DNA of 64,000 nucleotides from Moraxella pluranimalium (GCF_002014825.1 NZ_MUYU01000015.1:62001-126000), one strand, 5' to 3'; counted from the stretch's first letter, positions 8,476-17,536 are shown. The notes: generated from the sequence alone by a model not told the origin. Program-made: numbers and translations.

Positions 8476-8877
8476 TTAGTAGCGATTGCCGATATAGGTA
8501 AATTCAAGCACATCGGTGGTATAGCGACCTGTTGGACGACAGCCTGCTGCATAGCTTTCACGAGTACCACGCAAGACAACCTTACGCTCAGTCACGACCG
8601 TACCAGTTACACGATATTCAAGCGGATAAGCACAATATTTGGAAAACACACGAGCTGTCCCGTAGTACTTATTGCCCTGACGCACGCCATTGAATAATAC
8701 TGTGCCACTACCTACACCTGCGCCTGCCATGCGATTGGTGGGTACTTCGTAGCTGAACACTCGGTTATTACCATACGCTTGCAGGCGCATGATTGAGCCA
8801 TTATGATTCCAAAATGTATCCGCCAAAGCAGGCAATGATGCACTCATTAACGCACAGCAAACCAAAAGTTTTTTCAT
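8476..8877 (-). CDS. small secreted protein of unknown function
   Basis: About 133 residues with a Sec signal peptide (KKLLVCCALMSASLPALA, cleavage near residue 19). The mature part starts DTFWNHNGSIMRLQAYGNNRVFSYE, followed by GSGTVLFNGVRQGNKYYGTARVFS and a Cys-containing end (YCAYPLEY, AAGCRP). This layout reminds me of a family of small periplasmic proteins with a W-x-H-N-G-S-x-M-x-L motif seen in rhizobia and other proteobacteria; no function is known for it. The ATG at 8877 has GGAG six bases upstream; the frame extends to a TTG at 8889 that overlaps the Shine-Dalgarno and is unlikely. It converges on gcvP. Confidence 0.8.
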   Translation of the reverse strand: MKKLLVCCALMSASLPALADTFWNHNGSIMRLQAYGNNRVFSYEVPTNRMAGAGVGSGTVLFNGVRQGNKYYGTARVFSKYCAYPLEYRVTGTVVTERKVVLRGTRESYAAGCRPTGRYTTDVLEFTYIGNRY

Positions 8878-8975
8878 GACAATCTCCAATTTTTTAAATA
8901 ATCAATTTTATCATTTTTAGCATAATTTTCAAAATATAAATGATTCCGCTGCGCAATCCGACATATCAAGACAAC

Positions 8976-9006
8976 AAACCCCCGATACGAGTGCATCGGG
9001 GGGTTT
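8976..9006 (-). terminator. intrinsic terminator of fxsA
   Basis: AAACCCCCGAT (8976-8986) pairs with ATCGGGGGGTTT (8995-9006), a GC-rich stem just downstream of the fxsA stop on the minus strand. The T-run is interrupted but the stem is strong. Confidence 0.75.
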
Positions 9007-9026
9007 GGTTATTTGGTGAATTTGAG

Positions 9027-9644
9027 TTATTCATCATTCGCTGATGTGATGCGTTTGACATCTTTATTGACAGGTTTGGCATCACCATCGACCGTCGTAC
9101 CGCCAAATGGACTTTTGCCAAATGGACTACCGCCAAACGGATTGCCTTGACCGAATGGATTTTGACCATTCATATTGCCAAATGGACTTTGACCGCCCAT
9201 CGCCCCAAAGCCCTTGCCACCCATTTGATTTGCCATCATCTGCATGAGTTTGTCTTGGTTTTTCATGGCGTAATTTTTGGCTTTGGTCGTTAGCATTTTT
9301 TGGACAAATGGCAACAGCAATAGCACCGCCACCACATCGCTAATCAGACCCGGTAACAAGAACAGCACGCCTGCGATACCAGATGCGACAGCCTTGGCGA
9401 CCAGACCTTCTGATGGCTGATTGGCAGGATTAGGGATGACACCACTTTGCATGGCTTTGACCTGCTGAGCCATTGGATTTAGTGTGCCGGCAGCCTTGCG
9501 GATGAAATTTAGACCAATAAACACCGCCGCCACGAACCAAAAGAACACATACCAGCCACTCATACCCGGTAATTGGGCAACCAAATACCACACCAGCATC
9601 TCAATAATGAACCAAACTAAGGCAATACCAACCAAAGCACCCAT
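9027..9644 (-). CDS. fxsA: FxsA family cytoplasmic membrane protein
   Basis: Inner-membrane protein; in E. coli FxsA relieves exclusion of phage T7 by the F plasmid when overproduced. The product (205 residues) has the FxsA core: N-terminal membrane segments MGALVGIALVWFIIEMLVWYLVA and WYVFFWFVAAVFIGLNFIRK, then GLVAKAVASGIAGVLFLLPGLISDVVAVLLLLPFVQK with the conserved LLxxPGxxTD-like turn (LLPGLISD). The C-terminus is unusual: a Gly/Met/Phe-rich tail with at least six repeats of a PFG motif (about residues 150-185). The start at 9644 has AAGGATG upstream; the frame continues to 9677. It is divergent from ruvC. Confidence 0.88.
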   Translation of the reverse strand: MGALVGIALVWFIIEMLVWYLVAQLPGMSGWYVFFWFVAAVFIGLNFIRKAAGTLNPMAQQVKAMQSGVIPNPANQPSEGLVAKAVASGIAGVLFLLPGLISDVVAVLLLLPFVQKMLTTKAKNYAMKNQDKLMQMMANQMGGKGFGAMGGQSPFGNMNGQNPFGQGNPFGGSPFGKSPFGGTTVDGDAKPVNKDVKRITSANDE

Positions 9645-9765
9645 GAATACATCCTTCAAAAACAAATTAAAAAGCAAAAATCGCTAAAAATACGCTATAC
9701 TATCAAACTATTTGGGCGATTGGCAAATTTTCAAGCCCATCAGCACTTTTGATGACAAATTTACT

Positions 9766-10356
9766 ATGACTCTAATCATCGGCATCGACCCCGGTTCACG
9801 CATGACAGGCTATGGCATCGTCAGCACCGAAGGCGACAAAATCACCTTTTTGGACGCAGGCACTATCCGCACCAATAGCACCGAGATGAGTGAGCGTATC
9901 GCCCAAATTTTCTCAGGCATCACCCGCATCGTCACCCATTACCAAAAATACAGCGACAAGCCCATGCACGCCGCCGTCGAGCAGGTGTTTATGGCGTCAA
10001 ACCCCGACTCAGCGCTCAAGCTCGGTCAGGCTCGTGGCGCAGCGATTGCCGCTTTGACCGCACTTGATTTATCCGTCTCTGAATACACCGCCCGCCAAAT
10101 CAAACAAGCCGTCTGTGGCTATGGCGCAGCGGACAAAGACCAAGTCAGTGCGATGGTTTGTCGGATTCTATCACTTGAAGTTATTCCACAGCAGGACGCC
10201 GCCGATGGCTTGGCGTGTGCTATCTGTCATGCACATTCAAGCCACTCAATGCACAAGCTACTAGGCAATACCGCCCTACTTGGACGCAGCAGCACCAAGA
10301 AAAAAGGACGCTGGCGACTGGCTGATGATGATTTATTACGCCTAAAAAATCGCTGA
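9766..10356 (+). CDS. ruvC: crossover junction endodeoxyribonuclease RuvC
   Basis: Resolves Holliday junctions by paired nicking as a dimer. The 196-residue product starts TLIIGIDPGSRMTGYGIVS, with the first catalytic aspartate at residue 8. It continues with HAAVEQVFMASNPDSALKLGQARGAA (catalytic Glu at about 72), YTARQIKQAVCGYGAADKDQVSAMV, and the final acidic site in QQDAADGLACAICH. This is a complete active-site set. The ATG at 9766 is the family start; the frame extends to a TTG at 9712 without support. A TATACT -10 element lies near 9696. The ruvAB partners are not in this window. Confidence 0.95.
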   Translation: MTLIIGIDPGSRMTGYGIVSTEGDKITFLDAGTIRTNSTEMSERIAQIFSGITRIVTHYQKYSDKPMHAAVEQVFMASNPDSALKLGQARGAAIAALTALDLSVSEYTARQIKQAVCGYGAADKDQVSAMVCRILSLEVIPQQDAADGLACAICHAHSSHSMHKLLGNTALLGRSSTKKKGRWRLADDDLLRLKNR

Positions 10357-10437
10357 AACTGCTAAAAAATATTAAAAAACTAAATATAAGCGGCGTATCA
10401 CGAACACTTAGCTACTTTTGCATAATCATATCAATAA

Positions 10438-10467
10438 AAAAATCCACTTTAAGCAAAGTGGATTTTT
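10438..10467. terminator. bidirectional terminator after ruvC
   Basis: AAAAATCCACTTT (10438-10450), loop AAGC, then AAAGTGGATTTTT (10455-10467): a perfect 13-bp stem with A and T runs, between the convergent ruvC and the lipoprotein gene. Confidence 0.88.
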
Positions 10468-10508
10468 GTCTTTTAACTGGCTGAAATAACCCAAATGACT
10501 TAAACAGC

Positions 10509-11360
10509 TTATTTGACAATCTCGCTCATCACTGTCATATCATAGACATAGTATGGATTTGGTTCGCCATTTGGGTTGTTGTAGGCGTGTAGTCGGATGA
10601 TTTGGCGTAACTCAGGATTGTGCTCAAAGCCTTCGATATTACCATAAAAAGTACGCCATGCGCCCGAACCTACCTTGATACCACGATCATCATAGTTGAT
10701 GTTGCGTACTCGTAGGCAGAGCTGATCCTTGCCTGATTTATCCACGCAGTCAGTCTTGGTCGGATCAACTTCCCAAAATAGCGTCACAGGCTCGCCAAAA
10801 CGGGCTTTGTGGGTTAGCTTACCCTGCCAAGTCAGCACTTCAGCACCTTTTGACTGTGTCAATGTCGCCGTATCATCAGCGTGCACTTCGATAGCCAGCT
10901 GACTATCAGTCATCCAGCTGCCAAGCTTAGCTTCAGCTTGAGCCAAATCTTGGCACGCCATCTGTGTGCTTGCTAGACCGCCAATTGCAAGCTTTGCACC
11001 ATCAAGCTTATACGCACCAAAGACACGGTTACAACCAACGCTATAATTAATGCGATTATTGCCAAAGCTCAGCTTGCCTGCGCCTGATGCAATGACTGAT
11101 GCCAAGCTTTCGGTGGTTGCGCCTTGTTTTTCGGCATTGACCAAAGTAAATTCATAACGTGATAATTGCTCTACCGTTGGCGCAGACCCTTGAGCGGATT
11201 TGGTTACAGGCTGTGATGTTGGTGTCATCTTGATGTCTCGCACTGCGTCATTGACCGCATCACCCACTTGATAGCATCCACTAAACGCAATACTTGCAAA
11301 AATTGAAGTTGCGATTAACAAGACAGCAGACATTGGGTATTTTAGCATAGGCAGTTTCAT
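10509..11360 (-). CDS. META-domain (HslJ-like) and DUF4377 lipoprotein
   Basis: About 283 residues with a lipoprotein-type leader: a long hydrophobic stretch ending ASIAFSGC, where the Cys would be acylated. Residues about 75-170 look like a META/HslJ domain: the YEFTLVNAEKQG opening, then KLSFGNNRINYSVGCNRVFGAYKL and GGLASTQMACQDLAQAEAKL. The C-terminal 90 residues fit DUF4377 (LFWEVDPTKTDCVDKSGKDQLCLRVR, GAWRTFYGNIEGFEHNPELRQIIRLHAY). Proteins with META and DUF4377 together are known in Moraxellaceae; their role in the envelope is not established, though HslJ is linked to heat and novobiocin tolerance in E. coli. The start MKLPMLKYP at 11360 is preferred over 11375. Confidence 0.85.
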   Translation of the reverse strand: MKLPMLKYPMSAVLLIATSIFASIAFSGCYQVGDAVNDAVRDIKMTPTSQPVTKSAQGSAPTVEQLSRYEFTLVNAEKQGATTESLASVIASGAGKLSFGNNRINYSVGCNRVFGAYKLDGAKLAIGGLASTQMACQDLAQAEAKLGSWMTDSQLAIEVHADDTATLTQSKGAEVLTWQGKLTHKARFGEPVTLFWEVDPTKTDCVDKSGKDQLCLRVRNINYDDRGIKVGSGAWRTFYGNIEGFEHNPELRQIIRLHAYNNPNGEPNPYYVYDMTVMSEIVK

Positions 11361-11669
11361 AGTATCACTAAACAATCAACGGTAATTATCAACAGGGTTA
11401 TCAATAGGTATTATCAAAATCATCAAACAGGTATAAACCTTATCTTTTGGTGCGTTTATGGTAGCATTTTTGGCTTGGCAATACCCAAACATTTTGTAGT
11501 GATTGGTTGGTAGTATGATGATGTTTTGTAATTTTATGTGAATTATGCTAAGTTAAGTAAATAGATATGCACTTTTTGCAAAAGGTTATCACAACAATTG
11601 CTATCAGCCATAGTCTTTGGACGTCAAATTTGCTACAATGCAACCATACTTTTTTGACACATCGTACTC
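11361..11669. other. gene-free stretch between divergent genes
   Basis: This 309-base AT-rich region separates the META lipoprotein gene (minus) from the TerD-domain gene (plus). It must hold both promoters. A TACAAT -10-like hexamer lies at about 11634-11639 for the plus gene, without a good -35. I see no open reading frame, tRNA or strong hairpin. Confidence 0.6.
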
Positions 11670-12353
11670 ATGGACCATTCACACACCGCCGACACCCCAT
11701 TGCAGACACAATTTAACGCACAGACACTGACCGAGCTGATGCTCGTTGGGACAAGCTTGCTTGCCACTGTACGCTATCACGAAACATCTCTGCCAAAGCG
11801 TGGCATGGATGCGCTACTTGGTAAGCTACCCCTGATTGGTAGTGCGCCGATTGCTATGGATTTGGATTTGAGCTGTTTGTTGTTTGATAAGCAGTTTGGG
11901 CTTGTGGATATAGTTTGGTACGGCAAGTTACGCACCGATGACGAAGCCATCAGACATGGCGGTGATGCACTATCAGGCGCAAAGAGCTTTGAAGACAGTC
12001 TAATCAATCAAGAAGAAATCCGCATCCGCCCTGATGAGATAGATGAGCGTATCGCACACATGGTTTTTGTGCTGACCAGTCATCACAATCAGCCAATTCG
12101 CCTAGCCAAAAAAGGCGTAGCAAGCCTGATGGATAATGAACAAAACATCGCCCACAGTGTCCTGCTTGACACCCTACCAAAAAGCTGTCAAGCCGTGCTG
12201 ACGTGGCATCTAGCCAAAGATGGTGCGGATTGGCGGATTGATGCACCACTACTACCACTCACCATCAATCGCCAATCTGATAAGCAACCACAAGCACTGA
12301 TTCAGCAAGTCACAAGCTTATTATCTAGTCAAACACGCTGGTCGCATGACTGA
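11670..12353 (+). CDS. TerD-domain (tellurium-resistance-like) protein
   Basis: A 227-residue soluble protein. The part from about residue 60 (IAMDLDLSCLLFDKQFGLVDIVWYGKLR) and the following segment with DGDAL-like HGGDALSG, then DEIDERIAHMVFVLTSH, matches the TerD fold, whose members bind calcium and respond to stress. The N-terminal 45 residues are atypical (QTLTELMLVGTSLLATVRYHE). No other ter genes are nearby, so a tellurite role is unlikely; orphan TerD-domain genes are common. The ATG at 11670 is the only reasonable start. A strong terminator follows at 12413. Confidence 0.8.
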   Translation: MDHSHTADTPLQTQFNAQTLTELMLVGTSLLATVRYHETSLPKRGMDALLGKLPLIGSAPIAMDLDLSCLLFDKQFGLVDIVWYGKLRTDDEAIRHGGDALSGAKSFEDSLINQEEIRIRPDEIDERIAHMVFVLTSHHNQPIRLAKKGVASLMDNEQNIAHSVLLDTLPKSCQAVLTWHLAKDGADWRIDAPLLPLTINRQSDKQPQALIQQVTSLLSSQTRWSHD

Positions 12354-12412
12354 TGTGAATACGTCGTTTGCTTTGCTTACCATTCTTATACTATTGATAA
12401 TTAAATCTTTAT

Positions 12413-12449
12413 AAAAAACAGTCATTTGGGTTGGTAATGACTGTTTTTT
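12413..12449. terminator. bidirectional terminator after the TerD-domain gene
   Basis: AAAAAACAGTCATT (12413-12426) pairs with AATGACTGTTTTTT (12436-12449) over a 9-base loop. It separates the convergent TerD-domain gene and the Na/Pi cotransporter gene. Confidence 0.88.
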
Positions 12450-12489
12450 GTGGGTTTATAGGTTTGTGATTTTTAAGCTTGTTAATCGC

Positions 12490-14058
12490 TTATTTGCCCA
12501 GCAAAATCACCATTTTTGCCGTATGCTTCACCAAGCGGTCAAGCCAGCGACGAGCCACAATCATATCTAGCGCATCAGATGCATGGTTTTGGATATGTGC
12601 TGACTGCTCAATGATGGATAGGCGGACATCGGTTTTTTGGGCTTTCATCAAATCACCAAATGCCACAAAGCTCTCCACAAACTGCTTGGGCAGCCGCTCA
12701 GGCATCTCAAGCAAAAACGCGCTCAATTCTTCGAACTGACTGATGGCTTCGACCATCAATGCCCTATCGACATCCGTTCTTAGCACATCAATAAACGCAC
12801 TATGCACCAAATCTTCACGAAGTACACGGATATACACCACCAACTGTAGCAGTGCCATCAGATGCTCTTGGTCAGCTTGTGATTGGGGTACGGGCATTTT
12901 TTTGAGATATTTATCCACCTTGGCAAGGCAATCATCCAGTGATGCCACCGCCACCGTCGCACCCGAAATCTCACCACGACACGCCTTAATCACTTGGGCA
13001 AAGATATTGGCAGTCGTCTGACACAGCGCATCTTTGGCAGTAGCGATGGCGACCGCAGGCATCGAAAATAAGCTTTCATCGAGATAATGCGTGTTCGACG
13101 CATCGATACGCTCAGGAATCAGTCTCTCAAGCAGTGCCTGAAAGCCACGAGTAAACGGCATAAACATCATCGCCCCCATCACACTAAATGCCGTGTGAAA
13201 CAGCGCAATAATCAGCACATTCTCCCAACCGACAAGCACGCCATCACGTACCTGCCACAGCACCACAGGCATCAGTACAAAGAACGCCACCACCGCCGTC
13301 ACCACATTGAACACCACGTGTACCGCCGCCGTACGCTGCGCGCTCACCGTCGCCCCCATCGCTGCCAGTACCGCTGTAGCGACCGTGCCGATATTTTGAC
13401 CGATGACCAGCGCCAATGCCTGTGGCAAATCAATCGCCCCGCCTGCCAATGCCGCCAAAGTCGCTGTAATCGCCGCACTCGATGACTGCAAAAGAATCGT
13501 CATCACAATGCCAATCAACACCAAAATCAGCCGTGTCATCAAGCCATCATTCGACCATCTGGACAAATCCACCTGCTCGGCAAAGCCCGCCATCGCTGAT
13601 TGTAGAAAGTCAATCCCAATAAATAGCAGCCCAAAACCCGCCAAAGCAAGTCCGAGTAATGCTGTGGTATTTTTGCCAAGCAGTTTCATCATTGCGCCCA
13701 CGCCCACCATCGGCAGGGCAATCATCGACACCGAGAACTTGAGCCCCAAGAGCGCCACCATCCAGCCTGTGCTCGTCGTGCCGATATTGGCGCCGATGAT
13801 GACACCGATGGCTTGGGTAAAGCTAAGCACCCCTGCACTCACAAAGCCAATAGTTGCAAGCGTCGTCGCCGTCGATGACTGCACCACCAGCGTAAAGCCA
13901 ATGCCTGACATCATCGCCTTGGTCGGCGACCCTGTAAATCGCCCAAGCCACTGACGCAGACTCTCACCTGCCATCGCCTTGAGACTGTCGGTCATCAGAC
14001 TCATACCAAGCAAAAATAGCCCAATACCACCTGATAGCTGAATGATGATTTGTTGCAC
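12490..14058 (-). CDS. Na/Pi cotransporter family protein (PNaS) with PhoU-like tail
   Basis: Predicted sodium-dependent phosphate importer in the inner membrane. The 522-residue product carries the two inverted repeats of the family: GGIGLFLLGMSLMTDSLKAM and GFTLVVQSSTATTLATIGFVSAG in the first, and ILLQSSSAAITATLAALA and LALVIGQNIGTVATAVLAAMGA in the second. The QSSxA signatures line the substrate site. The last 200 residues are a helical, charged PhoU-like region. The start at 14058 (MQQIIIQLSGGIGLFLLG) is standard. It is the last of a same-direction run with the racemase, lrgB, lrgA and ubiH genes; the 38-base gap to the racemase suggests cotranscription. Confidence 0.92.
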   Translation of the reverse strand: MQQIIIQLSGGIGLFLLGMSLMTDSLKAMAGESLRQWLGRFTGSPTKAMMSGIGFTLVVQSSTATTLATIGFVSAGVLSFTQAIGVIIGANIGTTSTGWMVALLGLKFSVSMIALPMVGVGAMMKLLGKNTTALLGLALAGFGLLFIGIDFLQSAMAGFAEQVDLSRWSNDGLMTRLILVLIGIVMTILLQSSSAAITATLAALAGGAIDLPQALALVIGQNIGTVATAVLAAMGATVSAQRTAAVHVVFNVVTAVVAFFVLMPVVLWQVRDGVLVGWENVLIIALFHTAFSVMGAMMFMPFTRGFQALLERLIPERIDASNTHYLDESLFSMPAVAIATAKDALCQTTANIFAQVIKACRGEISGATVAVASLDDCLAKVDKYLKKMPVPQSQADQEHLMALLQLVVYIRVLREDLVHSAFIDVLRTDVDRALMVEAISQFEELSAFLLEMPERLPKQFVESFVAFGDLMKAQKTDVRLSIIEQSAHIQNHASDALDMIVARRWLDRLVKHTAKMVILLGK

Positions 14059-14096
14059 AATATTCCTTGTTTACTGATGGTTTTTTAAAAATCCAA

Positions 14097-14792
14097 TTAA
14101 TCAGATGATAAAATAAATGTCGCCCCTGCCATCGCATGAATCTGCGCTGTGTCAAACACCGGCACGGGCACATCTGCTTCATTGATAAGCAGTCCAATCT
14201 CGGTACAGCCCAGCACCACCGCTTGAGCGCCTTTTTCTAATAATGCTTGGATAATTGTCAAATACGCCTGCTTTGACTCATCACGCACCACGCCAAGCGT
14301 CAGCTCATCAAAGATAATCTGATGAATCACCGCCTGCTCTGATGGTGTCGGCACAATGCACTCAATGCCAAACTCTGCCATCTTATCCCGATAAAATGTC
14401 TCACTCATGGTAAATGCCGTGCCCAGTAGCGCCACCCGAGTGATGCTCTGCTGACCGATAGCCCCTGCGGTGGCATCGACGATATGGATAAATGGCACAT
14501 CAATCACCGCCTGAATGTCGTCCGCCACCTTGTGCATGGTATTGGTCGCAAGCAAAATCCCATCAGCACCCAACTCGCACAATCGCTTGGCACTATTTGC
14601 CAATATCCGCCCCATCGCCTGCCACTCGCCTTGTCGCTGTAGATTGGCAATCACTTCAAAATTTAGACTATCAATCAACAAAGGCGCAGATGTATTCGCC
14701 CCGCACGCTTGATTAACAAGCTGATTGATACTTTGATAATACAGCACCGTCGATGCTGGCGACATACCGCCAATAATGCCAAGCGTTTTCAT
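14097..14792 (-). CDS. aspartate/glutamate racemase family protein, YgeA type
   Basis: Cofactor-independent amino-acid racemase of 231 residues. It opens MKTLGIIGGMSPASTVLYYQSIN, as in the Asp/Glu racemase superfamily. At the first active-site position it has LLATNTMHK, with Thr where glutamate racemase has Cys, and at the second VVLGCTEIGLL, with the expected Cys. This Thr/Cys pairing is the one described for E. coli YgeA, a broad-specificity amino-acid racemase. The natural substrate here cannot be read from sequence. It lies between lrgB (85 bases) and the Na/Pi cotransporter (38 bases), probably in one transcript. Confidence 0.9.
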   Translation of the reverse strand: MKTLGIIGGMSPASTVLYYQSINQLVNQACGANTSAPLLIDSLNFEVIANLQRQGEWQAMGRILANSAKRLCELGADGILLATNTMHKVADDIQAVIDVPFIHIVDATAGAIGQQSITRVALLGTAFTMSETFYRDKMAEFGIECIVPTPSEQAVIHQIIFDELTLGVVRDESKQAYLTIIQALLEKGAQAVVLGCTEIGLLINEADVPVPVFDTAQIHAMAGATFILSSD

Positions 14793-14877
14793 GAGTTTGT
14801 AGTCCTTATTTTACTAACCCTTTGATAATCCCGTCAATCAGCTGATGGATAGTTGCAAGTTGTTATTTAATTGCGTG

Positions 14878-15600
14878 CTAAGGAATCAACCAAGGCACAA
14901 GCACAGGTGCTAAAAACGCCGTCAGTACGCCATTTAAAATCAGCCCCAAAGTTGCATATGCCACATAGCGAGCACCCAGCTGCATTGACCGCACTGTACC
15001 AAGTGCGTGTGATGCACCGCCTAGCGACAGCCCCATGCCCATCGGCAGTCTAAGGCCACATCGATGCAACACCCACACGCCGATGATTTGCCCCACCACA
15101 CCAGCAATCAGCACCGTCGCTGCTGCGATGCCGATGACACCGCCAAGCACTGTTGTCACTTCGATGGCAATCGGCATGGTCACTGACTTGGCGGCGGTGG
15201 CGACCATACTATCCGTGCTACCGCCGAGCAGTCGCACCAATCCCACGCCCGTCACGATACCCACCACGCTACCGATGATTTGGGAGATGATGATGGGTAG
15301 CCACTGCGCTCGGATTTTTTGCCATTGGATATACAAAGGCACCGCCAAGCACACCACCACAGGCTGCAGCCAAAACGTGATGTAATTGCTTGCTTTTTCA
15401 AAGCTTGACCACTCAATATCCAGCACCATCAACACAGCAATCACCACCACTGTCGTGACCAATGTCGGATTGATCAATGGCTGTCCTGTACGCTGACGCA
15501 GCCATACGGACAATTCAAATACCCCAATCAGCAGCATGAGTAATAAAAATGGACTTCTCAACAGCTCATCACCGAGGGATAACCACTGCTGCTGCATCAT
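14878..15600 (-). CDS. lrgB: LrgB family membrane protein
   Basis: Integral membrane protein, partner of the LrgA/CidA-type protein. This pair modulates murein hydrolase activity, and related plastid and bacterial proteins transport glycolate or pyruvate. The 240-residue product has about seven hydrophobic segments and the family signature KSVTMPIAIEVTTVLGG, then GMGLSLGGASHALGTVRSMQLG. The ATG at 15600 overlaps the lrgA stop in an ATGA arrangement, indicating translational coupling. The open frame continues upstream to 15654 inside lrgA but is not the start. Confidence 0.93.
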   Translation of the reverse strand: MMQQQWLSLGDELLRSPFLLLMLLIGVFELSVWLRQRTGQPLINPTLVTTVVVIAVLMVLDIEWSSFEKASNYITFWLQPVVVCLAVPLYIQWQKIRAQWLPIIISQIIGSVVGIVTGVGLVRLLGGSTDSMVATAAKSVTMPIAIEVTTVLGGVIGIAAATVLIAGVVGQIIGVWVLHRCGLRLPMGMGLSLGGASHALGTVRSMQLGARYVAYATLGLILNGVLTAFLAPVLVPWLIP

Positions 15601-15974
15601 CGCACACGCTCCTGATGCTCGAGATGACGAGATTTTTGTAATCTGCGTAGCCAAGTATATGAACCTGCCGTGCTAATCAGCACCAGTATCGTACTTATAC
15701 TTACGCCAACAAGCAGCACCCACAAATCATCACGGATGATGTCCAGATACTGCATGATAGAGATACACGCAGGAATGACCAGTAGCACCAAATAATCCAT
15801 CAGCACTTTGGCAAGTTTTTCGACAGTAGCAAGCTTGACCAAGCCTGATTGTAATGCAACAAACAGCACCACCAAACCAATCACGCTCGGCGGTAGTGGC
15901 AAATCAGTCAACGCGATGATGACCTGCCCGATGAACAAACAGCCAAATATCACCAAAAATCCCTTTAAAAACAT
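15597..15974 (-). CDS. lrgA: CidA/LrgA family holin-like protein
   Basis: Small membrane protein of 125 residues with four hydrophobic helices (FLVIFGCLFIGQVIIALT, PSVIGLVVLFVALQSGLV, VLMDYLVLLVIPACISIM, WVLLVGVSISTILVLISTAGS) and the conserved LPLPPSVIGL near residue 28. CidA/LrgA proteins are holin-like and act together with the adjacent LrgB-type protein. It overlaps lrgB by four bases and follows ubiH by 42 bases in the same direction. No LysR- or LytR-type regulator for the pair lies next to it. Confidence 0.92.
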   Translation of the reverse strand: MFLKGFLVIFGCLFIGQVIIALTDLPLPPSVIGLVVLFVALQSGLVKLATVEKLAKVLMDYLVLLVIPACISIMQYLDIIRDDLWVLLVGVSISTILVLISTAGSYTWLRRLQKSRHLEHQERVR

Positions 15975-16016
15975 GACAAGCTCTTTTTATTTATCATTAT
16001 AGGTATCATCAGCCAA

Positions 16017-17270
16017 TTAAGATTTTAGCCCCATGGCATAAGTCGCCACCAATGGCTTAATCCCAGGGATTTTATCAAAACACACCAAGCCGACATTACG
16101 AGCAAATTTCATCACAGGATTAGGATGGGTAAAGCTACCGACCACAGTATCACAGAATTTGATGACGCGTTTTTGGTCAGCTAGACGTGATTTTTCATAA
16201 TGTGCTAGGCGGTCATATCGCCCAAAGTCCACCGCATCACCATCATCTGCTAGTGCTTGGGCAAGTAGATTGGCCAGTGCATAAGCATCTCGTAGGCACA
16301 GATTGAAGCCCTGACCTGCCACAGGATGCAGGGTATGTGCTGCATTACCCATGATGACAAATCTGCCTGCCACCTGACGATGTGCCAGCACCTTAGATAG
16401 CGGATAAGCACCTCGTTTCCCAGTCGCCACGAAGCGTCCAGCATCTGCTCCAAACACCGCCTGTAGGGTCGATAGGTATTTATCATCATCTTCAAGATAC
16501 TGCTGCTCTTCTCCTTTTGGACAGATAAACACCACCGAACGGCGATAACCTGCAGTCTGATCTGTACCGCCATCACCCACGCCATCGGTCAGTGGTAGCA
16601 CCGCCAACGGCCCAGCTTCGCTGAATCGCTCAATCGCTTCATGGCGATGTGGCTTATCCGTCTGTACCACGCCTACGATACCCACCTGCTGATAGTCATG
16701 TGTATCGACATCGATGTGTAGTAACTGTCTGACCTTCGAATGCTGTCCATCACACGCCACGACCAGTGGTGCTGACAGTGTCTGCACGCCATCATCATTT
16801 TCTACAGTGATACTTGCCATCTGCTCATCTTGGGCGATGTCTGTCACGGTAGCACCATCAATCAGTGTAATCAACTCGTTTTGTTGTACTGCCACGAGTA
16901 GCTGTCTGCCCAGATAGGCATTTTCCATCACCTGTCCAAAGCTCTCAACGCCTTCTGCCTGCTTATCCAAGGTCGCTCGACCAAAGCTACCCAGCTCACT
17001 GATCAACACCTTATCAATCCGACAAGCATGACTTTGCAAGCGATCCCACAGCCCGATTTCTTGATAAATCTGCACCGTACGACGTGACAAAGCCGTGTTA
17101 CGCGCATCCAGATAATGCGCGCGTGCCGTGTCCGCTTCAGGCTCAATGACAGGATAGCGACTATGTTCAACCAGCGTGCTTTTGATGCCATGATGCGCCA
17201 AAAGCAGTGCAAATGACAGCCCGACATGACCGCCGCCGACGATTAATACATTAGGATTGCTCAAATTCAT
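16017..17270 (-). CDS. ubiH: UbiH-type FAD-dependent ubiquinone-biosynthesis hydroxylase
   Basis: Flavoprotein monooxygenase of 417 residues that hydroxylates the ring of ubiquinone precursors. It has the N-terminal dinucleotide motif VLIVGGGHVGLSFALLLA, the mid-protein ACDGQHSKVRQ (DG motif), and the C-terminal flavin motif GNAAHTLHPVAGQGFNLCLRDAYAL. The GNAA-x-TLHP-x-AGQGFNL version matches UbiH rather than UbiF or UbiI, which have GDAAHTINPLAGQG. The ATG at 17270 has no long upstream extension. It heads the minus-strand run ubiH, lrgA, lrgB, racemase, transporter, although a single transcript is not proven. Confidence 0.9.
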   Translation of the reverse strand: MNLSNPNVLIVGGGHVGLSFALLLAHHGIKSTLVEHSRYPVIEPEADTARAHYLDARNTALSRRTVQIYQEIGLWDRLQSHACRIDKVLISELGSFGRATLDKQAEGVESFGQVMENAYLGRQLLVAVQQNELITLIDGATVTDIAQDEQMASITVENDDGVQTLSAPLVVACDGQHSKVRQLLHIDVDTHDYQQVGIVGVVQTDKPHRHEAIERFSEAGPLAVLPLTDGVGDGGTDQTAGYRRSVVFICPKGEEQQYLEDDDKYLSTLQAVFGADAGRFVATGKRGAYPLSKVLAHRQVAGRFVIMGNAAHTLHPVAGQGFNLCLRDAYALANLLAQALADDGDAVDFGRYDRLAHYEKSRLADQKRVIKFCDTVVGSFTHPNPVMKFARNVGLVCFDKIPGIKPLVATYAMGLKS

Positions 17271-17401
17271 GTGATTTTGCCAAACTTGATAAAAATTGTC
17301 TGTTATTCTACACCTTTACGCCATAGATGACCAGTTTGCACAGAGACAAATTCGTTAATCTATCACAAGCCAAACTAGTTTTATATGATTTTACTAATTT
17401 T

Positions 17402-17431
17402 TTGAAAACTTGTAATAGTTTTTGGCTATGA
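17402..17431 (+). promoter_or_regulatory. likely promoter of the MFS transporter gene
   Basis: TTGAAA (17402-17407), 18-base spacer, TATGAT (17426-17431). This would give a 5' leader of about 100 bases before the ATG at 17537. Confidence 0.5.
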
Positions 17432-17536
17432 TAAAGATAACTACAAGCAATTTCTCTGAGCACCATCATCATGCTACAATGTATCTTGTTTGCGATTTTA
17501 TTGCAATAAATCTACCAATGATAAGAAGCAAAGCTT

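Noticed and set aside
13403..13954. Plus-strand open frame of 183 codons
   Set aside because: Antisense shadow of the Na/Pi cotransporter gene, which has clear family motifs.
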